From: Phoronis ovalis
Lineage: Eukaryota > Phoronida > Phoronidae
Assembly: GCA_028565635.1 (NCBI GenBank)
Contig: JAOXYB010046303.1
Coordinates: 1 to 12,296, forward strand
Direction of reading: 5' to 3'
DNA: 12,296 bases
Shown: piece by piece, positions 1-7,939 of the stretch
How the letters are laid out: every line of letters begins with the position of its first letter
How positions within the stretch are numbered: position 1 is the first letter of the stretch
Program-made: the position numbers and the translations under genes
Notes under the pieces: model-generated
The model's database searches: none
Told to the model about the DNA's origin: nothing
What the model saw: the letters and a program-made list of their open reading frames with translations, nothing else

Positions 1-604
1 GGTCCCAAAAAGGGGCTTTTTTTTACCCTTCATAACAAACATGGGTACCCAGTTATTCTGACTGTCACCCCCCCGGGAGTTTACGCTTCTGCTTTACACG
101 CCTTTACACGATTACTTCTTGTTCCGGACCTGTTTACTCTATGAATCATCTCAAACATGCATTAAAGACTCTTTACGCGATTCAAACCACCTGACATGAA
201 AGGTAAATTCCACAGTAAAATATCTGAGCTACATAAAATGAAAATCGTTACATACACGTTATAAAGATACATACAAACTTCTGAGCAGGAATACGTGATA
301 TACTACAAGCAGTACAGGATATGAGTTTCAGCTCGTATGAATAATATAAGTTCAAAACACAGATATACTGAATGCACATGTCAACGCAAGAGATAAAGGG
401 TACAATTTTCATACAAACCCTATTATTGCCCATCACTCTTAACTCTTATATACTCGTTTCAGTTATGAACAGTTATGAACTAGGGGAGCAGGAACAAATA
501 TGTATACACTGATACGGCTGTGTCTATATGCTATCATGGTGTGTGCACTTATAGTACTTATATCCGTATATGAACAATACAGTACATTGACAGTATATTA
601 CTAC
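1..604. other. Non-coding stretch left of the last visible FA exon
   Basis: AT-rich and without a recognisable exon on either strand. It should be intron or 3' region of the minus-strand gene. A 10-bp unit AGTTATGAAC is doubled at about 462-481, and there is a short C/G run at 70-78. No tail motif of the FA domain was seen here. Confidence 0.5.
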
Positions 605-744
605 CTTGATGTGGAATCCTTCCCATGATATCCAAAATGATCGGAAGCTGTTACAATCCAGGTAGTCTACGGTGTTGATATATATTCTAGTATCTAGTCT
701 TGGATAGTATTCTCGAATCGCTGACTTCTTGTTAGCCCATCCAC
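605..744 (-). CDS. Exon: second half of Methyltransf_FA-like domain
   Basis: A 140-nt exon with acceptor TTTGTATAG before 744 and donor ATCAAG|GTAGTA at 605/604; phase 1 in, 0 out. Seen: [20 protein letters not shown] and [15 protein letters not shown]. Known: GGWGNxKSVIRE and FWISWxxGxIxVG are the central and late motifs of the FA domain. The family normally continues past this point (VGxG, later TGFG-type motifs), so at least one more exon is expected. I searched 1-600 on the minus strand for such motifs and saw none; the tail probably lies beyond the left edge. Confidence 0.85.
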
Positions 745-3700
745 CTATACAAACGTGATTTGTAAAAACTAAATAATATAACAGTACTAAACCATAACAT
801 ACAATATATATATATTTCATAAAACCACATTGATTATAATGCTTGCGCTGAGGTTTTCGTTTTAGCGTTTTAATAAATACCAGAAATACGCTGTTACTTT
901 TTTGTTTAATAGTTATCTACAGTACAATTTATAGAATCCTGAATAAATGTATAATCGTACATAAGTACAAAAAATATGATTTCAAAATACGCTTCAAAAC
1001 CTGCAACAGAAGGCCTTGCTTAACGGTGCTTGCCATCAATTTCTGTCATATAAAAATTCAGAAAATATACTTTAATCAATTAAGACATGCACTGAATAGT
1101 ATGAGACAAAGTAATAATGATAACATGTACATAATCATCCTCAAACATGTGGTATGTCTCGAAAGTCATAAATTATTGTTGCAATTTAAAGATGCCTTCA
1201 TAAAATGTTATAGTTTTATGCATGATTTACTGTTAATATCAAAAAAAATACATGAAATACAATTCTCGCAAGCAACGAAGAGTCAACATAGAAGCTATCT
1301 CTGCATTACGATGAGCTAATACATATCAACACTAATACATATCAACACTTTGTAACTGTGTGATATTGAGCTTCCATTAGACCATGCACAATGATAGCAT
1401 AATAAAATGGTTTACTACATCAGCCATCCCCTAACTTCGTGTCACTGTGCGTGCAAATAAAACAGCAGTTCAAACAGTGACTTACTCCATGTGTACAAAC
1501 CACTAGAATATTGGAGGAGTGTAGGGGACCCCACCAGGGTGCAATGCTCGCACTTAAAAATTGCAAATGTTCGCGGCAATTAAAAAAAAAAGAAGCTCAC
1601 TGTTCGCATTTAAGAGCCAATGGATGCTCACCGCGGCTCGGACGTATCAGATCACAATGCTCGGTGCTCGCGAAAACCCCCCTATAGCCCCATATTGTAC
1701 TAACCTATAATAATCTCATAGTACTTGTTACCAGATGTGATTCTAGCAGGATAAAGGTAGACATAGGCATCGTAACATGCCTTCACATCGATGATAAAAT
1801 GTTTAACTTCTGTTAGTTCCAAATTCTGCACAGTAATGGATTGTAAATACCCGTATGTAGTTATTGTCTGATTATTTCCTGAAATAGATATTTGTCAATA
1901 TTTATTATAATATATGATTTGACATGCTTGTTTCTTTCCTACGGTAGAAACAATTTAAAAATTTGGAAATAGTACGGCATATATAAGAGGATTATAATGT
2001 GGCTAAAAATACGGGACATGAATGCCGGGATAATAAAAACTACTTGTAGCTAGAGATTAAGAATTATATTTTAATTTCCTATTGTCATATGATGTACTCA
2101 CCTGCCACTGAAAGTAGGCCTTGCAAGAAAGCAAAACATTGTATCCAGTTTTGAACTAACATCTCTTCATCGGTATATGGACGAGAAATGAAGCTCTGAA
2201 CAAATGAAGTCGGGCAAGAAATACTTTTCAGTATAACAATTGCCGTACACACGTTTAGTCTCTACAAATTACTTGTGATAACTAATACAAATGTATTCGT
2301 TGTCAACTATCTCACTGCAGTGCATTTATTATGAGATGAAGACACCATAGGCACTTCAGTTGCCATTGCCTTGAATTTTATGTCTCATTATCATTTCAAA
2401 CATCCCCTTGAATATGACAAGTAGGATTGTTTTAAACATGAAATGATACTAACATTTTAATGTGGTTAATTTACATGCAATTATTAGAAGAAAGGTTGAG
2501 TGATAAAGCAAGAAAATTGTCTCATTATGTTGTGCTTCATCATCGTTCTAAAGTTTAATTTGTATGTAAATGTGCTTAATAAGCATTCACTTGTCAGGCA
2601 CTGCTAATGACACTAACATTATATCCACCTAACAAAAGTATCTATAATTTCTGAAATATCCAGATGTCTCAATTTCAGTAGTCTAAAACGTCACTCCCAT
2701 ATATATTCACGTACTTCAATTGCAAATAATATTTGAATATATACACATTCCTTTATGTTTCTGATAGAAAAAAAAACAATGAAAAAAGCTATCATGTCTA
2801 AAGTTCACATCTCAAATGTTCCTCTTTGGTACACACAATCGAATAGAATTCAGGCAAAAAAGTAATGATATTTGAAGCCATAGTACTTACCCGAGTGAAC
2901 CCAACATAACCACTACGCCCTTCCTACATGTATATTATAGGTGCGCCCCAGTATTGGCAGTCTCGCCCTCGACACCAGATGTCATTATTTGCAATCAGGA
3001 GTACCAACCTCACGCATGCAAACACTTCATTCGCCCAGTCAAATGTACACGGAAATATCGCATCCGAATGTATGTAGCATGACAGTCTATTATTAAATAT
3101 TTTTTAATAATGTACATCTGGTATCCAGACGAATTGATTAAAGTGAAAAAATAATAAGAATTGGAAAAAACATATTGAATGGCACTTATTATTGAAGGCG
3201 ATATCGATAGCGAATTCCGGGAATGAATTTATTTTTGGCCAACCGACCGGTACTGTATTTACACCAGCGTACACATGCACATATTGTTAAAAGAAGGTTT
3301 CACTCCTCTTTACACGGGCTTCAGGATATTCTCATACTTACCTGTATACAAAGGGACGCAATATTTGATTATGTTAAAAAACACGTAGTAAAAATAATAA
3401 TAGGTATCATACTGGGCATCACAGGGATCTTCATCGACGAGTCCGTCGCAGTCGTTGTCCATACCGTCTCCGTCACTACCTGGTGAAGCAACGCAAGGCT
3501 GAAATGTGATCAAATAGAAACAAGCAAATTAATAAAAGTGAGTTTTATGTATTTTAATTTCTCCAAGAATAAGGGTTGATAAAAATTAGCTATTTTTATT
3601 TTGAATTTAAGCTTGGACCATACATAATAAATTACTAAAATTTAGTATTTCCTGTTTTCCTGAACAAACAGTTCATCGGTGCTTGCAACAACGAGAATGC

Positions 3701-6084
3701 CTAATATAAAATACACAGATTCTGCTTCACTCCTTGACAGAGGGCACTCACTATTTGTAACATATTTTGTAAGCAAAGTTAAACTACCTCGTTAATAGTT
3801 GCAAGACGTGTTCCAATAGACATTCCATAAGACTCATAATAGCCATGACCATGCAAGTAAGCAGTAAATGCAGCAGTTGTATTCCGGTGGCGGATTTTAT
3901 GAAATCTTTGATAAAACCGCCGACATATTCGGTGCCTTCTACGCTGTTCCAGACCACACGAGAAATACGAGTGTACCAATAGTATACCATCTTTTTCAGA
4001 ACGTTTTGCTATCAGTTAAAGTGTGACTATATGGGCCGCTTACGGATTGTGGGGTGGTAAAGGTATTATCTAATGCGCTAATAGCGGTTATATTGTTCAA
4101 TGGTTGAGATGACAGTCATTGCAGAACCCGCTACATTAAATGTTGTTAGCAAATCCACGAGAACTTTAATCACTAAAACACGGGTTGCTTCGCTTCAATA
4201 AAGACGTAGCCATCAGACAAAATGGGTATCTCTTGCCTGTCTCCTGGGTCAAGTAAGATACAGTTAATTAGTATACCCAGTAATTGAAACTGTCGTAATT
4301 GATGTTTTAGCAACTATTCGAAAATAATCAGTATCTGTCCAAGCGGGAGTTGGAAAAGTTATAAATTTTGTACCTGAAAACCGTAAATAATTGCTTTTAA
4401 TTAAAAAAACATTTAACAAAAGAAAATTCGCCCTTGAACAACTAAGCAGCTATGTATATATTAATTCAGTTCCTTTATGGATTATATATTATATATGTAA
4501 TATTATTTGATTTTAAACTATTGAACAAGGAATTGTACAGTTAAGAGCTTTAGCATTTGACATCAATAGCAACGCTGGCGATCCCTGCTGATGTACACAA
4601 ATGTAGATATAATTAATAGTGTAAAATTAGTGTGTAAAGACTGTAACGAATGCTATATTTCTTATGAGATATATACATAATTAATTGGCAATGCCAGATA
4701 GTACACGTGTGGTGGCCATTGTATTAATTTCGATTAAGCCACTGTTTGCAGTGAGACCAGTAAGCTAGGTCGGAATTTTACGTCATGTATGAACAAACAT
4801 GCCATGATGACATGATGTCGAAATTTTTCCTTAATTTTTAAAGAGATTAGATTATTAACTAGATAATTTAACTGCAAATAGTCGCATAATTTGTCCCAGC
4901 TGCAGTCCTGCAAGCCAGTCCCACCTTGGCATTTTTCCTTTCCTCCACTAGAGGTCGCCAGCAATGTTAACCTGTTGTTATGTTGTCGAAACTTTTATTA
5001 GTAAGTATGAGATTTTCATGTATTCCACAAACGACCTTACATTTCTCATTTCTATATTCTGCCAAGCAATTATATAATAAATGATTTAACTTACCCCATG
5101 TGTTTGTCGAAGGCAGCTGTATTCACCTGCATCGGTCTGATTGCTTCCAGAGTATACTGAAACTGGCTTATCAGAAACAATGTGCGTTCCTGTTAGATCA
5201 TACTCTGCTTGCACTTGAAATACATCAAATCGGTTTATACAACATCCATCGTGCCTCCAGGACCATAGGTTTGTCCACCGTAGTGGATACTGAGAGAACT
5301 ATTTGCACTGATTGGAAATGTAATTGGAGCTGTAATTTTATCTTCTATTGCTACCAAGCCAAATTGCGCGGAGCCAGACGAATTTGAATCGTATGTAACT
5401 GTATAATAATCAGTTGAAATTACGTCAATGGGCAAGGCAAGGAATCCATCAGATGAAATAATTTCGTTGTTGAACCCATATACGATAATTTCATCGGTAG
5501 CTTGAATCCAGATAGTTTTTGATTCAATCACTGTACCCACTGACATCTCGGTACGTCTATCGATATTTACTTCTTTGACAAACGCATAAATAACCCTAAA
5601 ATATTCATTGACTGGTGTGGTGACAGTCACATTTACTGATGTAGTTTGTTTATTTGTGATAAACAGCTTTAAAGCTGGACCATTGAAATGGAAAGTCTGT
5701 AGAAATGCAACCATAAACTCTCTTCCTGCGTTGTCTGTGGAAGCTGTTGGTAAACTAAGCATTATTATATATTAGTATAGAAAAATCATCTAAATACGTA
5801 GGTTTGGCCGCAAAAAAGTAAACTAGTATACGTATTACATCGGTAGCATTATCTGTCAAAATCTACACAACTCAAATATGATGTTGCCCTTTTACATGTC
5901 TATGTGCTATGCATAGAAAATAAAAGCTAATTTTAGAATTTTTATTACGCTTACCGCATAAAGGAATATTACATGATTCCCGTCGCGGCCCGTCAACAGT
6001 GTAACACCAGGGGCCGGTACCTGAGGAATACGGATTACGACAATAGTTAGAGGCGGTTTTCAGAGTCTCTCCAGCTAAAAAATC
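605..6084 (-). CDS. Multi-domain kringle / IgGFc-binding / MopE-like / FAMeT-type gene, partial, frame-broken
   Basis: Overall span of a split gene read on the minus strand, joined from exons 6084-5955, 5743-5095, 4373-3788, 3498-3413, about 2223-2102, 1878-1705 and 744-605. Seen: each exon has GT and AG borders, and the phases match at kringle/IgGFc (1), IgGFc/metal motif (0), metal motif/linker (2), linker/FA (1) and FA/FA (1). Known: IgGFc-binding N-terminal domains and Methyltransf_FA (PF12248) domains are common in secreted mollusc proteins, and kringles are extracellular binding modules. Inferred: a secreted or surface adhesion or recognition protein; no enzyme activity is implied, since metazoan FA domains are usually not proven methyltransferases. 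Odd: the two IgGFc exons carry about seven frame changes and one short linking exon is missing. The kringle start and FA end are not in the window. It could be a pseudogene, a noisy assembly of a live gene, or two neighbouring genes, although the matching phases argue for one. Confidence 0.72.
1316..1347. repeat. 16-bp tandem duplication
   Basis: The unit CTAATACATATCAACA occurs twice, exactly, end to end (1316-1331 and 1332-1347). It lies inside an intron and is a probable recent slippage duplication. Confidence 0.95.
1545..1671. repeat. Cluster of TGYTCGC-like words
   Basis: Variants of TG(C/T)TC(G/A)C occur at about 1545, 1568, 1601, 1625, 1659 and 1664, several followed by (A/C)(C/T)TTAA. 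The patch is less AT-rich than its surroundings. It looks like a degenerate repeat or the remains of an inserted element inside the intron; I do not recognise it. Confidence 0.5.
1705..1878 (-). CDS. Exon: first half of Methyltransf_FA-like domain
   Basis: A 174-nt exon. Acceptor CTATTTCAG precedes 1878 and the donor ATAG|GTTAGT is at 1705/1704; phase 1 at both ends. Seen: [15 protein letters not shown], then [15 protein letters not shown] and [10 protein letters not shown]. Known: the family pattern is FxVKACxDAHVxLS..SGxxYEIVIGGW, from the farnesoic acid O-methyltransferase-type domain (PF12248), widespread in secreted invertebrate proteins, where it is thought to be a binding rather than catalytic domain. 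The conserved His after DA is Tyr here. The split Gly codon at the end joins the next exon to give IIIGGW, which is exactly the family motif. Confidence 0.85.
2102..2223 (-). CDS. Exon: short linker before the FA domain
   Basis: An open stretch with donor GGCAG|GTGAGT at 2102/2101, phase 1 out. Two acceptors both fit the phase 2 of the preceding exon: AAAAG before 2223 (122 nt) or TTCAGAG before 2193 (92 nt). The second has the better pyrimidine tract. Seen in the shared part: [16 protein letters not shown], then [13 protein letters not shown] do not recognise a domain here. The hydrophobic run near its end is too short to call a membrane segment. The support is the exact fit of both phases (2 in, 1 out) with neighbouring exons that I do recognise. 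Confidence 0.6.
2224..3412 (-). other. Intron between metal-motif exon and linker exon
   Basis: About 1.2 kb, AT-rich, bounded by GTATGA at 3412 and an AG near 2224 or 2194. It holds a strong acceptor-donor combined site at 3342/3341, a possible 33-nt microexon (2923-2891) and a GC-richer patch at about 2941-3060 of unknown origin. No domain was recognised. Confidence 0.5.
2891..2923 (-). other. Possible 33-nt in-frame microexon
   Basis: Seen: ATACATGTAG precedes 2923 and a consensus donor CGG|GTAAGTA follows 2891. The length is a multiple of three, so its inclusion would not change the frame, and it is open in the phase 2 reading the gene would use, giving a Val-rich hydrophobic insert ([10 protein letters not shown]). 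There is no domain match, so this rests on splice signals alone. Confidence 0.25.
3413..3498 (-). CDS. Exon: DGMDNDCDG (MopE-like) metal-binding motif
   Basis: An 86-nt exon with a strong acceptor (CACATTTCAG before 3498) and donor CA|GTATGA at 3413/3412; phase 0 in, 2 out. Seen: [20 protein letters not shown], then VDEDPCDA, an acidic Asp/Asn-rich loop with cysteines. Known: the pattern DGxDNDCDGxxDEE is the putative metal-binding motif of PF11617 (Cu-binding_MopE); similar acidic loops bind calcium in extracellular proteins. Inferred: a metal-binding, probably calcium-binding, linker between the IgGFc and FA parts. The frame stays open past the chosen donor to a very strong AG|GTAAGT at 3342/3341, giving a possible longer exon with an aromatic tail. 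The shorter end is preferred because its phase matches the next exon. Confidence 0.82.
3788..4373 (-). pseudogene. Exon: second part of IgGFc-binding-type domain, broken by about six frame changes
   Basis: Acceptor GGTTTTCAG precedes 4373 and the donor GAG|GTAGTT is at 3788/3787. Seen, in order and in changing frames: [11 protein letters not shown] and DYFRIVAKT; then [20 protein letters not shown] and EAKQPV; then VLVIK and TIEQYN; then [12 protein letters not shown]; then EKDGILL; then [12 protein letters not shown]; then [20 protein letters not shown] with MSIGTRL. Known: DPGD, KPVLVVQ, EQY, GxHxIxH and YGxxESYG are the expected order in this family, so the order of the domain is kept while the frame is lost. 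Changes fall near 4265, 4178, 4085, 3997, 3972 and 3915; some lie in T or A runs. The net length change fits the flanking phases (1 in, 0 out). It is either a degraded exon or a stretch of consensus error. Confidence 0.75.
4374..5094 (-). other. Intronic gap inside the IgGFc domain; expected linking exon not found
   Basis: The family has a short segment around EQxPPxxTWG between the SGS-containing exon and the TKFITFPTP exon. The flanking phases (0 out at 5095, 1 in at 4373) also require another exon here. I read the minus strand in three frames and saw no such motif. A CTCF-core-like word is at 4945-4956. The open minus-strand stretch at 4734-4964 has no family likeness. Confidence 0.5.
5095..5743 (-). 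CDS. Exon: first part of IgGFc-binding-type domain, with one frameshift
   Basis: A 649-nt exon. Acceptor CCAACAG precedes 5743, with a TACTAAT branch-like site upstream; the donor at 5095/5094 is GGG|GTAAGT. Seen: the first frame begins [17 protein letters not shown], runs about 168 codons and hits TAA near 5235. The family sequence then resumes in another frame with [18 protein letters not shown] and [11 protein letters not shown]. Known: GREFxVAF at the start and DLTGTxVxSxKPVxVxSG later are typical of the IgGFc_binding family (N-terminal domain of FCGBP-like proteins). One missing base near 5234-5238 would join both parts and make the exon length fit its phases (1 in, 0 out). The acceptor at 5743 was chosen over one at 5752 because only the former matches the kringle exon's phase. 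Confidence 0.82.
5744..5954 (-). other. Short intron between kringle and IgGFc exons
   Basis: 211 nt from donor GTAAGC at 5954 to acceptor ACAG at 5744, with a TACTAAT branch-like word about 30 nt before the acceptor on the minus strand. It carries nothing else. Confidence 0.75.
5955..6084 (-). CDS. Exon: C-terminal half of a kringle domain
   Basis: This 130-nt exon has acceptor TTTCAG before 6084 and donor G|GTAAGC at 5955/5954. It starts at phase 0, ends at phase 1 and encodes 43 complete codons. Seen: the motif NYCRNP near residue 14, GPWCYT near residue 25 and ESCNIPLC at the end, giving four cysteines in kringle order. Known: a kringle has six cysteines, and these correspond to the last four (NYCRNP, PWC, YC-IP and the final C). 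The part carrying the first two, with the CQ-W core, should lie on an upstream exon, which I could not find up to the end of the window. Inferred role: an extracellular protein- or ligand-binding module. The codon split at its end joins cleanly to the next exon and forms an Ala codon. Confidence 0.85.
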
Positions 6085-6489
6085 CTGAAATATTTATAAT
6101 AAGTAATTATTGTGCAGTTGATGTACATGTAAAAGTCAGAACATAGCTGCGTGTAGAAATAATACTAAGCAGAACAAAAAGTGGAAATTAAACCTCTGGA
6201 AAACATTATTGTACAGGTCGAGAAGATTATTTTAAAACTTATTCCTATAAAAAGCAAAACACATTTTCAAGTTTAAAATGAATAACAGGCATGCGATATA
6301 GGCAGCATAATATTCGATTTAATTTCTCAGCAGTCTCTACAAAACATTTGTCATAGGGAATACAACAGAACTTTTTTTCGGATCATTCGCCTACGTATCT
6401 TCACATGTAGATTCTTTAATAGCATTAAAAAAACAGATAGCCTTTAGCAAAAGTCATTATATTGCCATTAATAAACGTTTCATGAGCTC
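6085..6489. other. Non-coding stretch upstream of the kringle exon
   Basis: AT-rich and without a recognised exon; probably intron. I looked here and further upstream for the first half of the kringle (a CQxW core on the minus strand) and did not find it. Confidence 0.5.
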
Positions 6490-7140
6490 TAAATGACCTT
6501 TGAACATTACCTTGGAACTTATCAGCAAATACTAGACATTATTTGCTTTGGAACTTTTTGACCTCGAACTGTTCCTTTGCCTCTTGATGACCTCTAAATG
6601 CATAAAAAGCTGCTTACTGAAAATGTTGTGCCATCCTGAGATTTTGAAGTGTTGACCTCTGAGTCATCTTGTTACCTCTAGGTCAACTCTCTCGACTCTG
6701 AGACTATCATGTGACAAATTATAAACGTGTAGAACTAACCGTTACGATTTGAAGCATGTTTCCTCTACAAATTTAATTGAAAACATCTATTAATACCTAA
6801 ATATTCTCAAAGGCCATCATAAAGAACATTAACAATGTGACCTTTAACCTCCAATTCACAAGACTTTTGACCTTGAGATCAGCAATGACCTACGCTGGGA
6901 TGTCACATGTCAATGACATGTCAACTACCATGTCCCCAGCTGTAACAGTCTTCGACATATTCTCAAAGGTCATCGTACAGTTACCTCGTTGTAAGTCGAT
7001 GAACATTTTGAGCAATTTTAGAAATTTGACTCTTGACCTCCAGACCTTTTAACCTAATGGTCAACAATGGCTTACTCTGGGAATGTTACACTTGAAGTAC
7101 CGTACGTGTCCCTAGTTGTAACCGTCTTCGAGATATAGCT
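6490..7140. repeat. Diverged repeat block rich in TGACCT half-sites
   Basis: TGACCT occurs on the plus strand at 6494, 6559, 6588, 6653, 6838, 6868, 6886 and 7034, and its complement AGGTCA at 6680 and 6967. Ten hits in about 550 bp is far above the well under one expected by chance. Two longer stretches, about 6876-6965 and 7058-7140, align as diverged direct copies: GATCAGCAATGACCTACGCT versus GGTCAACAATGGCTTACTCT, then GTAACAGTCTTCGA versus GTAACCGTCTTCGA. This fits an old tandem or dispersed repeat. The word is also the half-site bound by nuclear receptors, but binding here is untested. The open stretch at 6837-7052 comes from the repeat, not a gene. Confidence 0.7.
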
Positions 7141-7797
7141 TGCTGAAAATTGCAAGAAAACGAAAACGTTTAAAAATTAAAATTAGCATACAATTTTCAA
7201 GATGGCACGGGATATGGTATAACTAAACAATTAAATTTTCCTCTCACTTCAATGGTAATAAATCTTTTGAAATATCCTGCCAGATGTTCAGATGGAAGTT
7301 ATGTCCAGTTACAAATCAAGATGATTATGCAGTGCTCGCTGGCGTGGCCATTATACACGAGTGTGGGCCCCTGCTAGCTTCAAGGAAGATGTGGAAACTG
7401 CGCCCAGTGAGCATTTCGCAGGCTTACCCTATAGGCCTACACAGGAATCCTTTTTCTCTTTCTATTATAAAATAATGTTCGAAGTCTGTTTTCTGCCATC
7501 TCAAGCACCCATTTGTAAATAAAGGTAATTACCAGAGACAACTCCGAAGGATTAAAAATAGAAAAAAGTGCATATGCACTAACAGCATGCACTTACCAGG
7601 TATCTTATTGGCTGACTTATGTCACATTTACATATTTTCATAGTTTACATAGTTTGCTGCACTATACAATATGGTCCTCGCGCACAGATCCAGTTAACAG
7701 CTAACAATCATTGGCGGTTTTACAAAAAAAACCCAATCTTTTCAATCTTTCCAAGGCTTTACATACTTGGAATTGCGTTTTAAAGTATAAACTAAAA
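7141..7797. other. Non-coding stretch with a GC-richer patch
   Basis: A patch at about 7280-7430 is richer in G+C and open on the plus strand at 7284-7475, but no motif is recognised and the minus frames contain stops. A GTAAGTGC donor-like word on the minus strand at about 7593 has no good upstream exon. I see no gene. Confidence 0.45.
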
Positions 7798-7939
7798 CAA
7801 ATATTGGTCGGGTAACTGAACAAAATGGCAAAATAGTGTTCTCAAAAACGTTTATTGGTCTCGGGCCTGCGGCCTCGACCAATAAACGTTTTTGAGAACA
7901 CTATTTCGCCATATTGTTCAGTTACCCGACCAATATTTG
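7798..7939. mobile_element. Foldback (MITE-like) element with 63-bp inverted arms
   Basis: The left arm 7798-7860 and right arm 7877-7939 are reverse complements with only two mismatches (near 7827 and 7832), separated by 16 bp that include GGCCTGCGGCC, itself partly palindromic. The whole 142 bp could form one long hairpin. The outer ends read CAAATATTGG and CCAATATTTG. There is no coding capacity. The small loop and near-identical arms suggest a foldback or miniature inverted-repeat element of recent origin; a structured regulatory hairpin is the alternative. I saw no convincing target-site duplication. Confidence 0.8.

Larger units (their letters stand above)
745..1704 (-). other. Intron between the two FA-domain exons
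   Basis: Bounded by donor G|GTTAGT at 1704 and acceptor GTATAG at 745. It carries a 16-bp tandem duplication at 1316-1347 and a slightly GC-richer patch at 1500-1690 with repeated TGYTCGC-like words. The long open stretch on the plus strand at 1026-1319 has no protein character and is taken as chance. Confidence 0.65.

Noticed and set aside
1026-1319. 97-codon open stretch on the plus strand
   Set aside because: It sits inside the intron between two well-supported FA exons, with no domain likeness or splice context.
2941-2990. CQYWG read on the minus strand, resembling the CQxW core of a kringle
   Set aside because: It lies downstream of the IgGFc exons rather than before the kringle half, all frames stop within a few codons, and no acceptor fits.
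3223-3486. 87-codon open stretch on the plus strand
   Set aside because: It lies antisense to the metal-motif exon and has no motif of its own.
4734-4964. 76-codon open stretch on the minus strand inside the IgGFc gap
   Set aside because: No likeness to the expected EQxPPxxTWG segment, no fitting splice phases, and ordinary chance composition.
5100-5387. 95-codon open stretch on the plus strand
   Set aside because: It is the antisense shadow of the IgGFc exon.
7284-7475. 63-codon open stretch in a GC-richer patch
   Set aside because: No recognisable motif, the opposite frames are closed, and there is no splice or promoter context.
7798-7939. Foldback read as a transcription terminator or CRISPR-like unit
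   Set aside because: The host is clearly eukaryotic, there is a single hairpin with 63-bp arms, and there are no spaced direct repeats.
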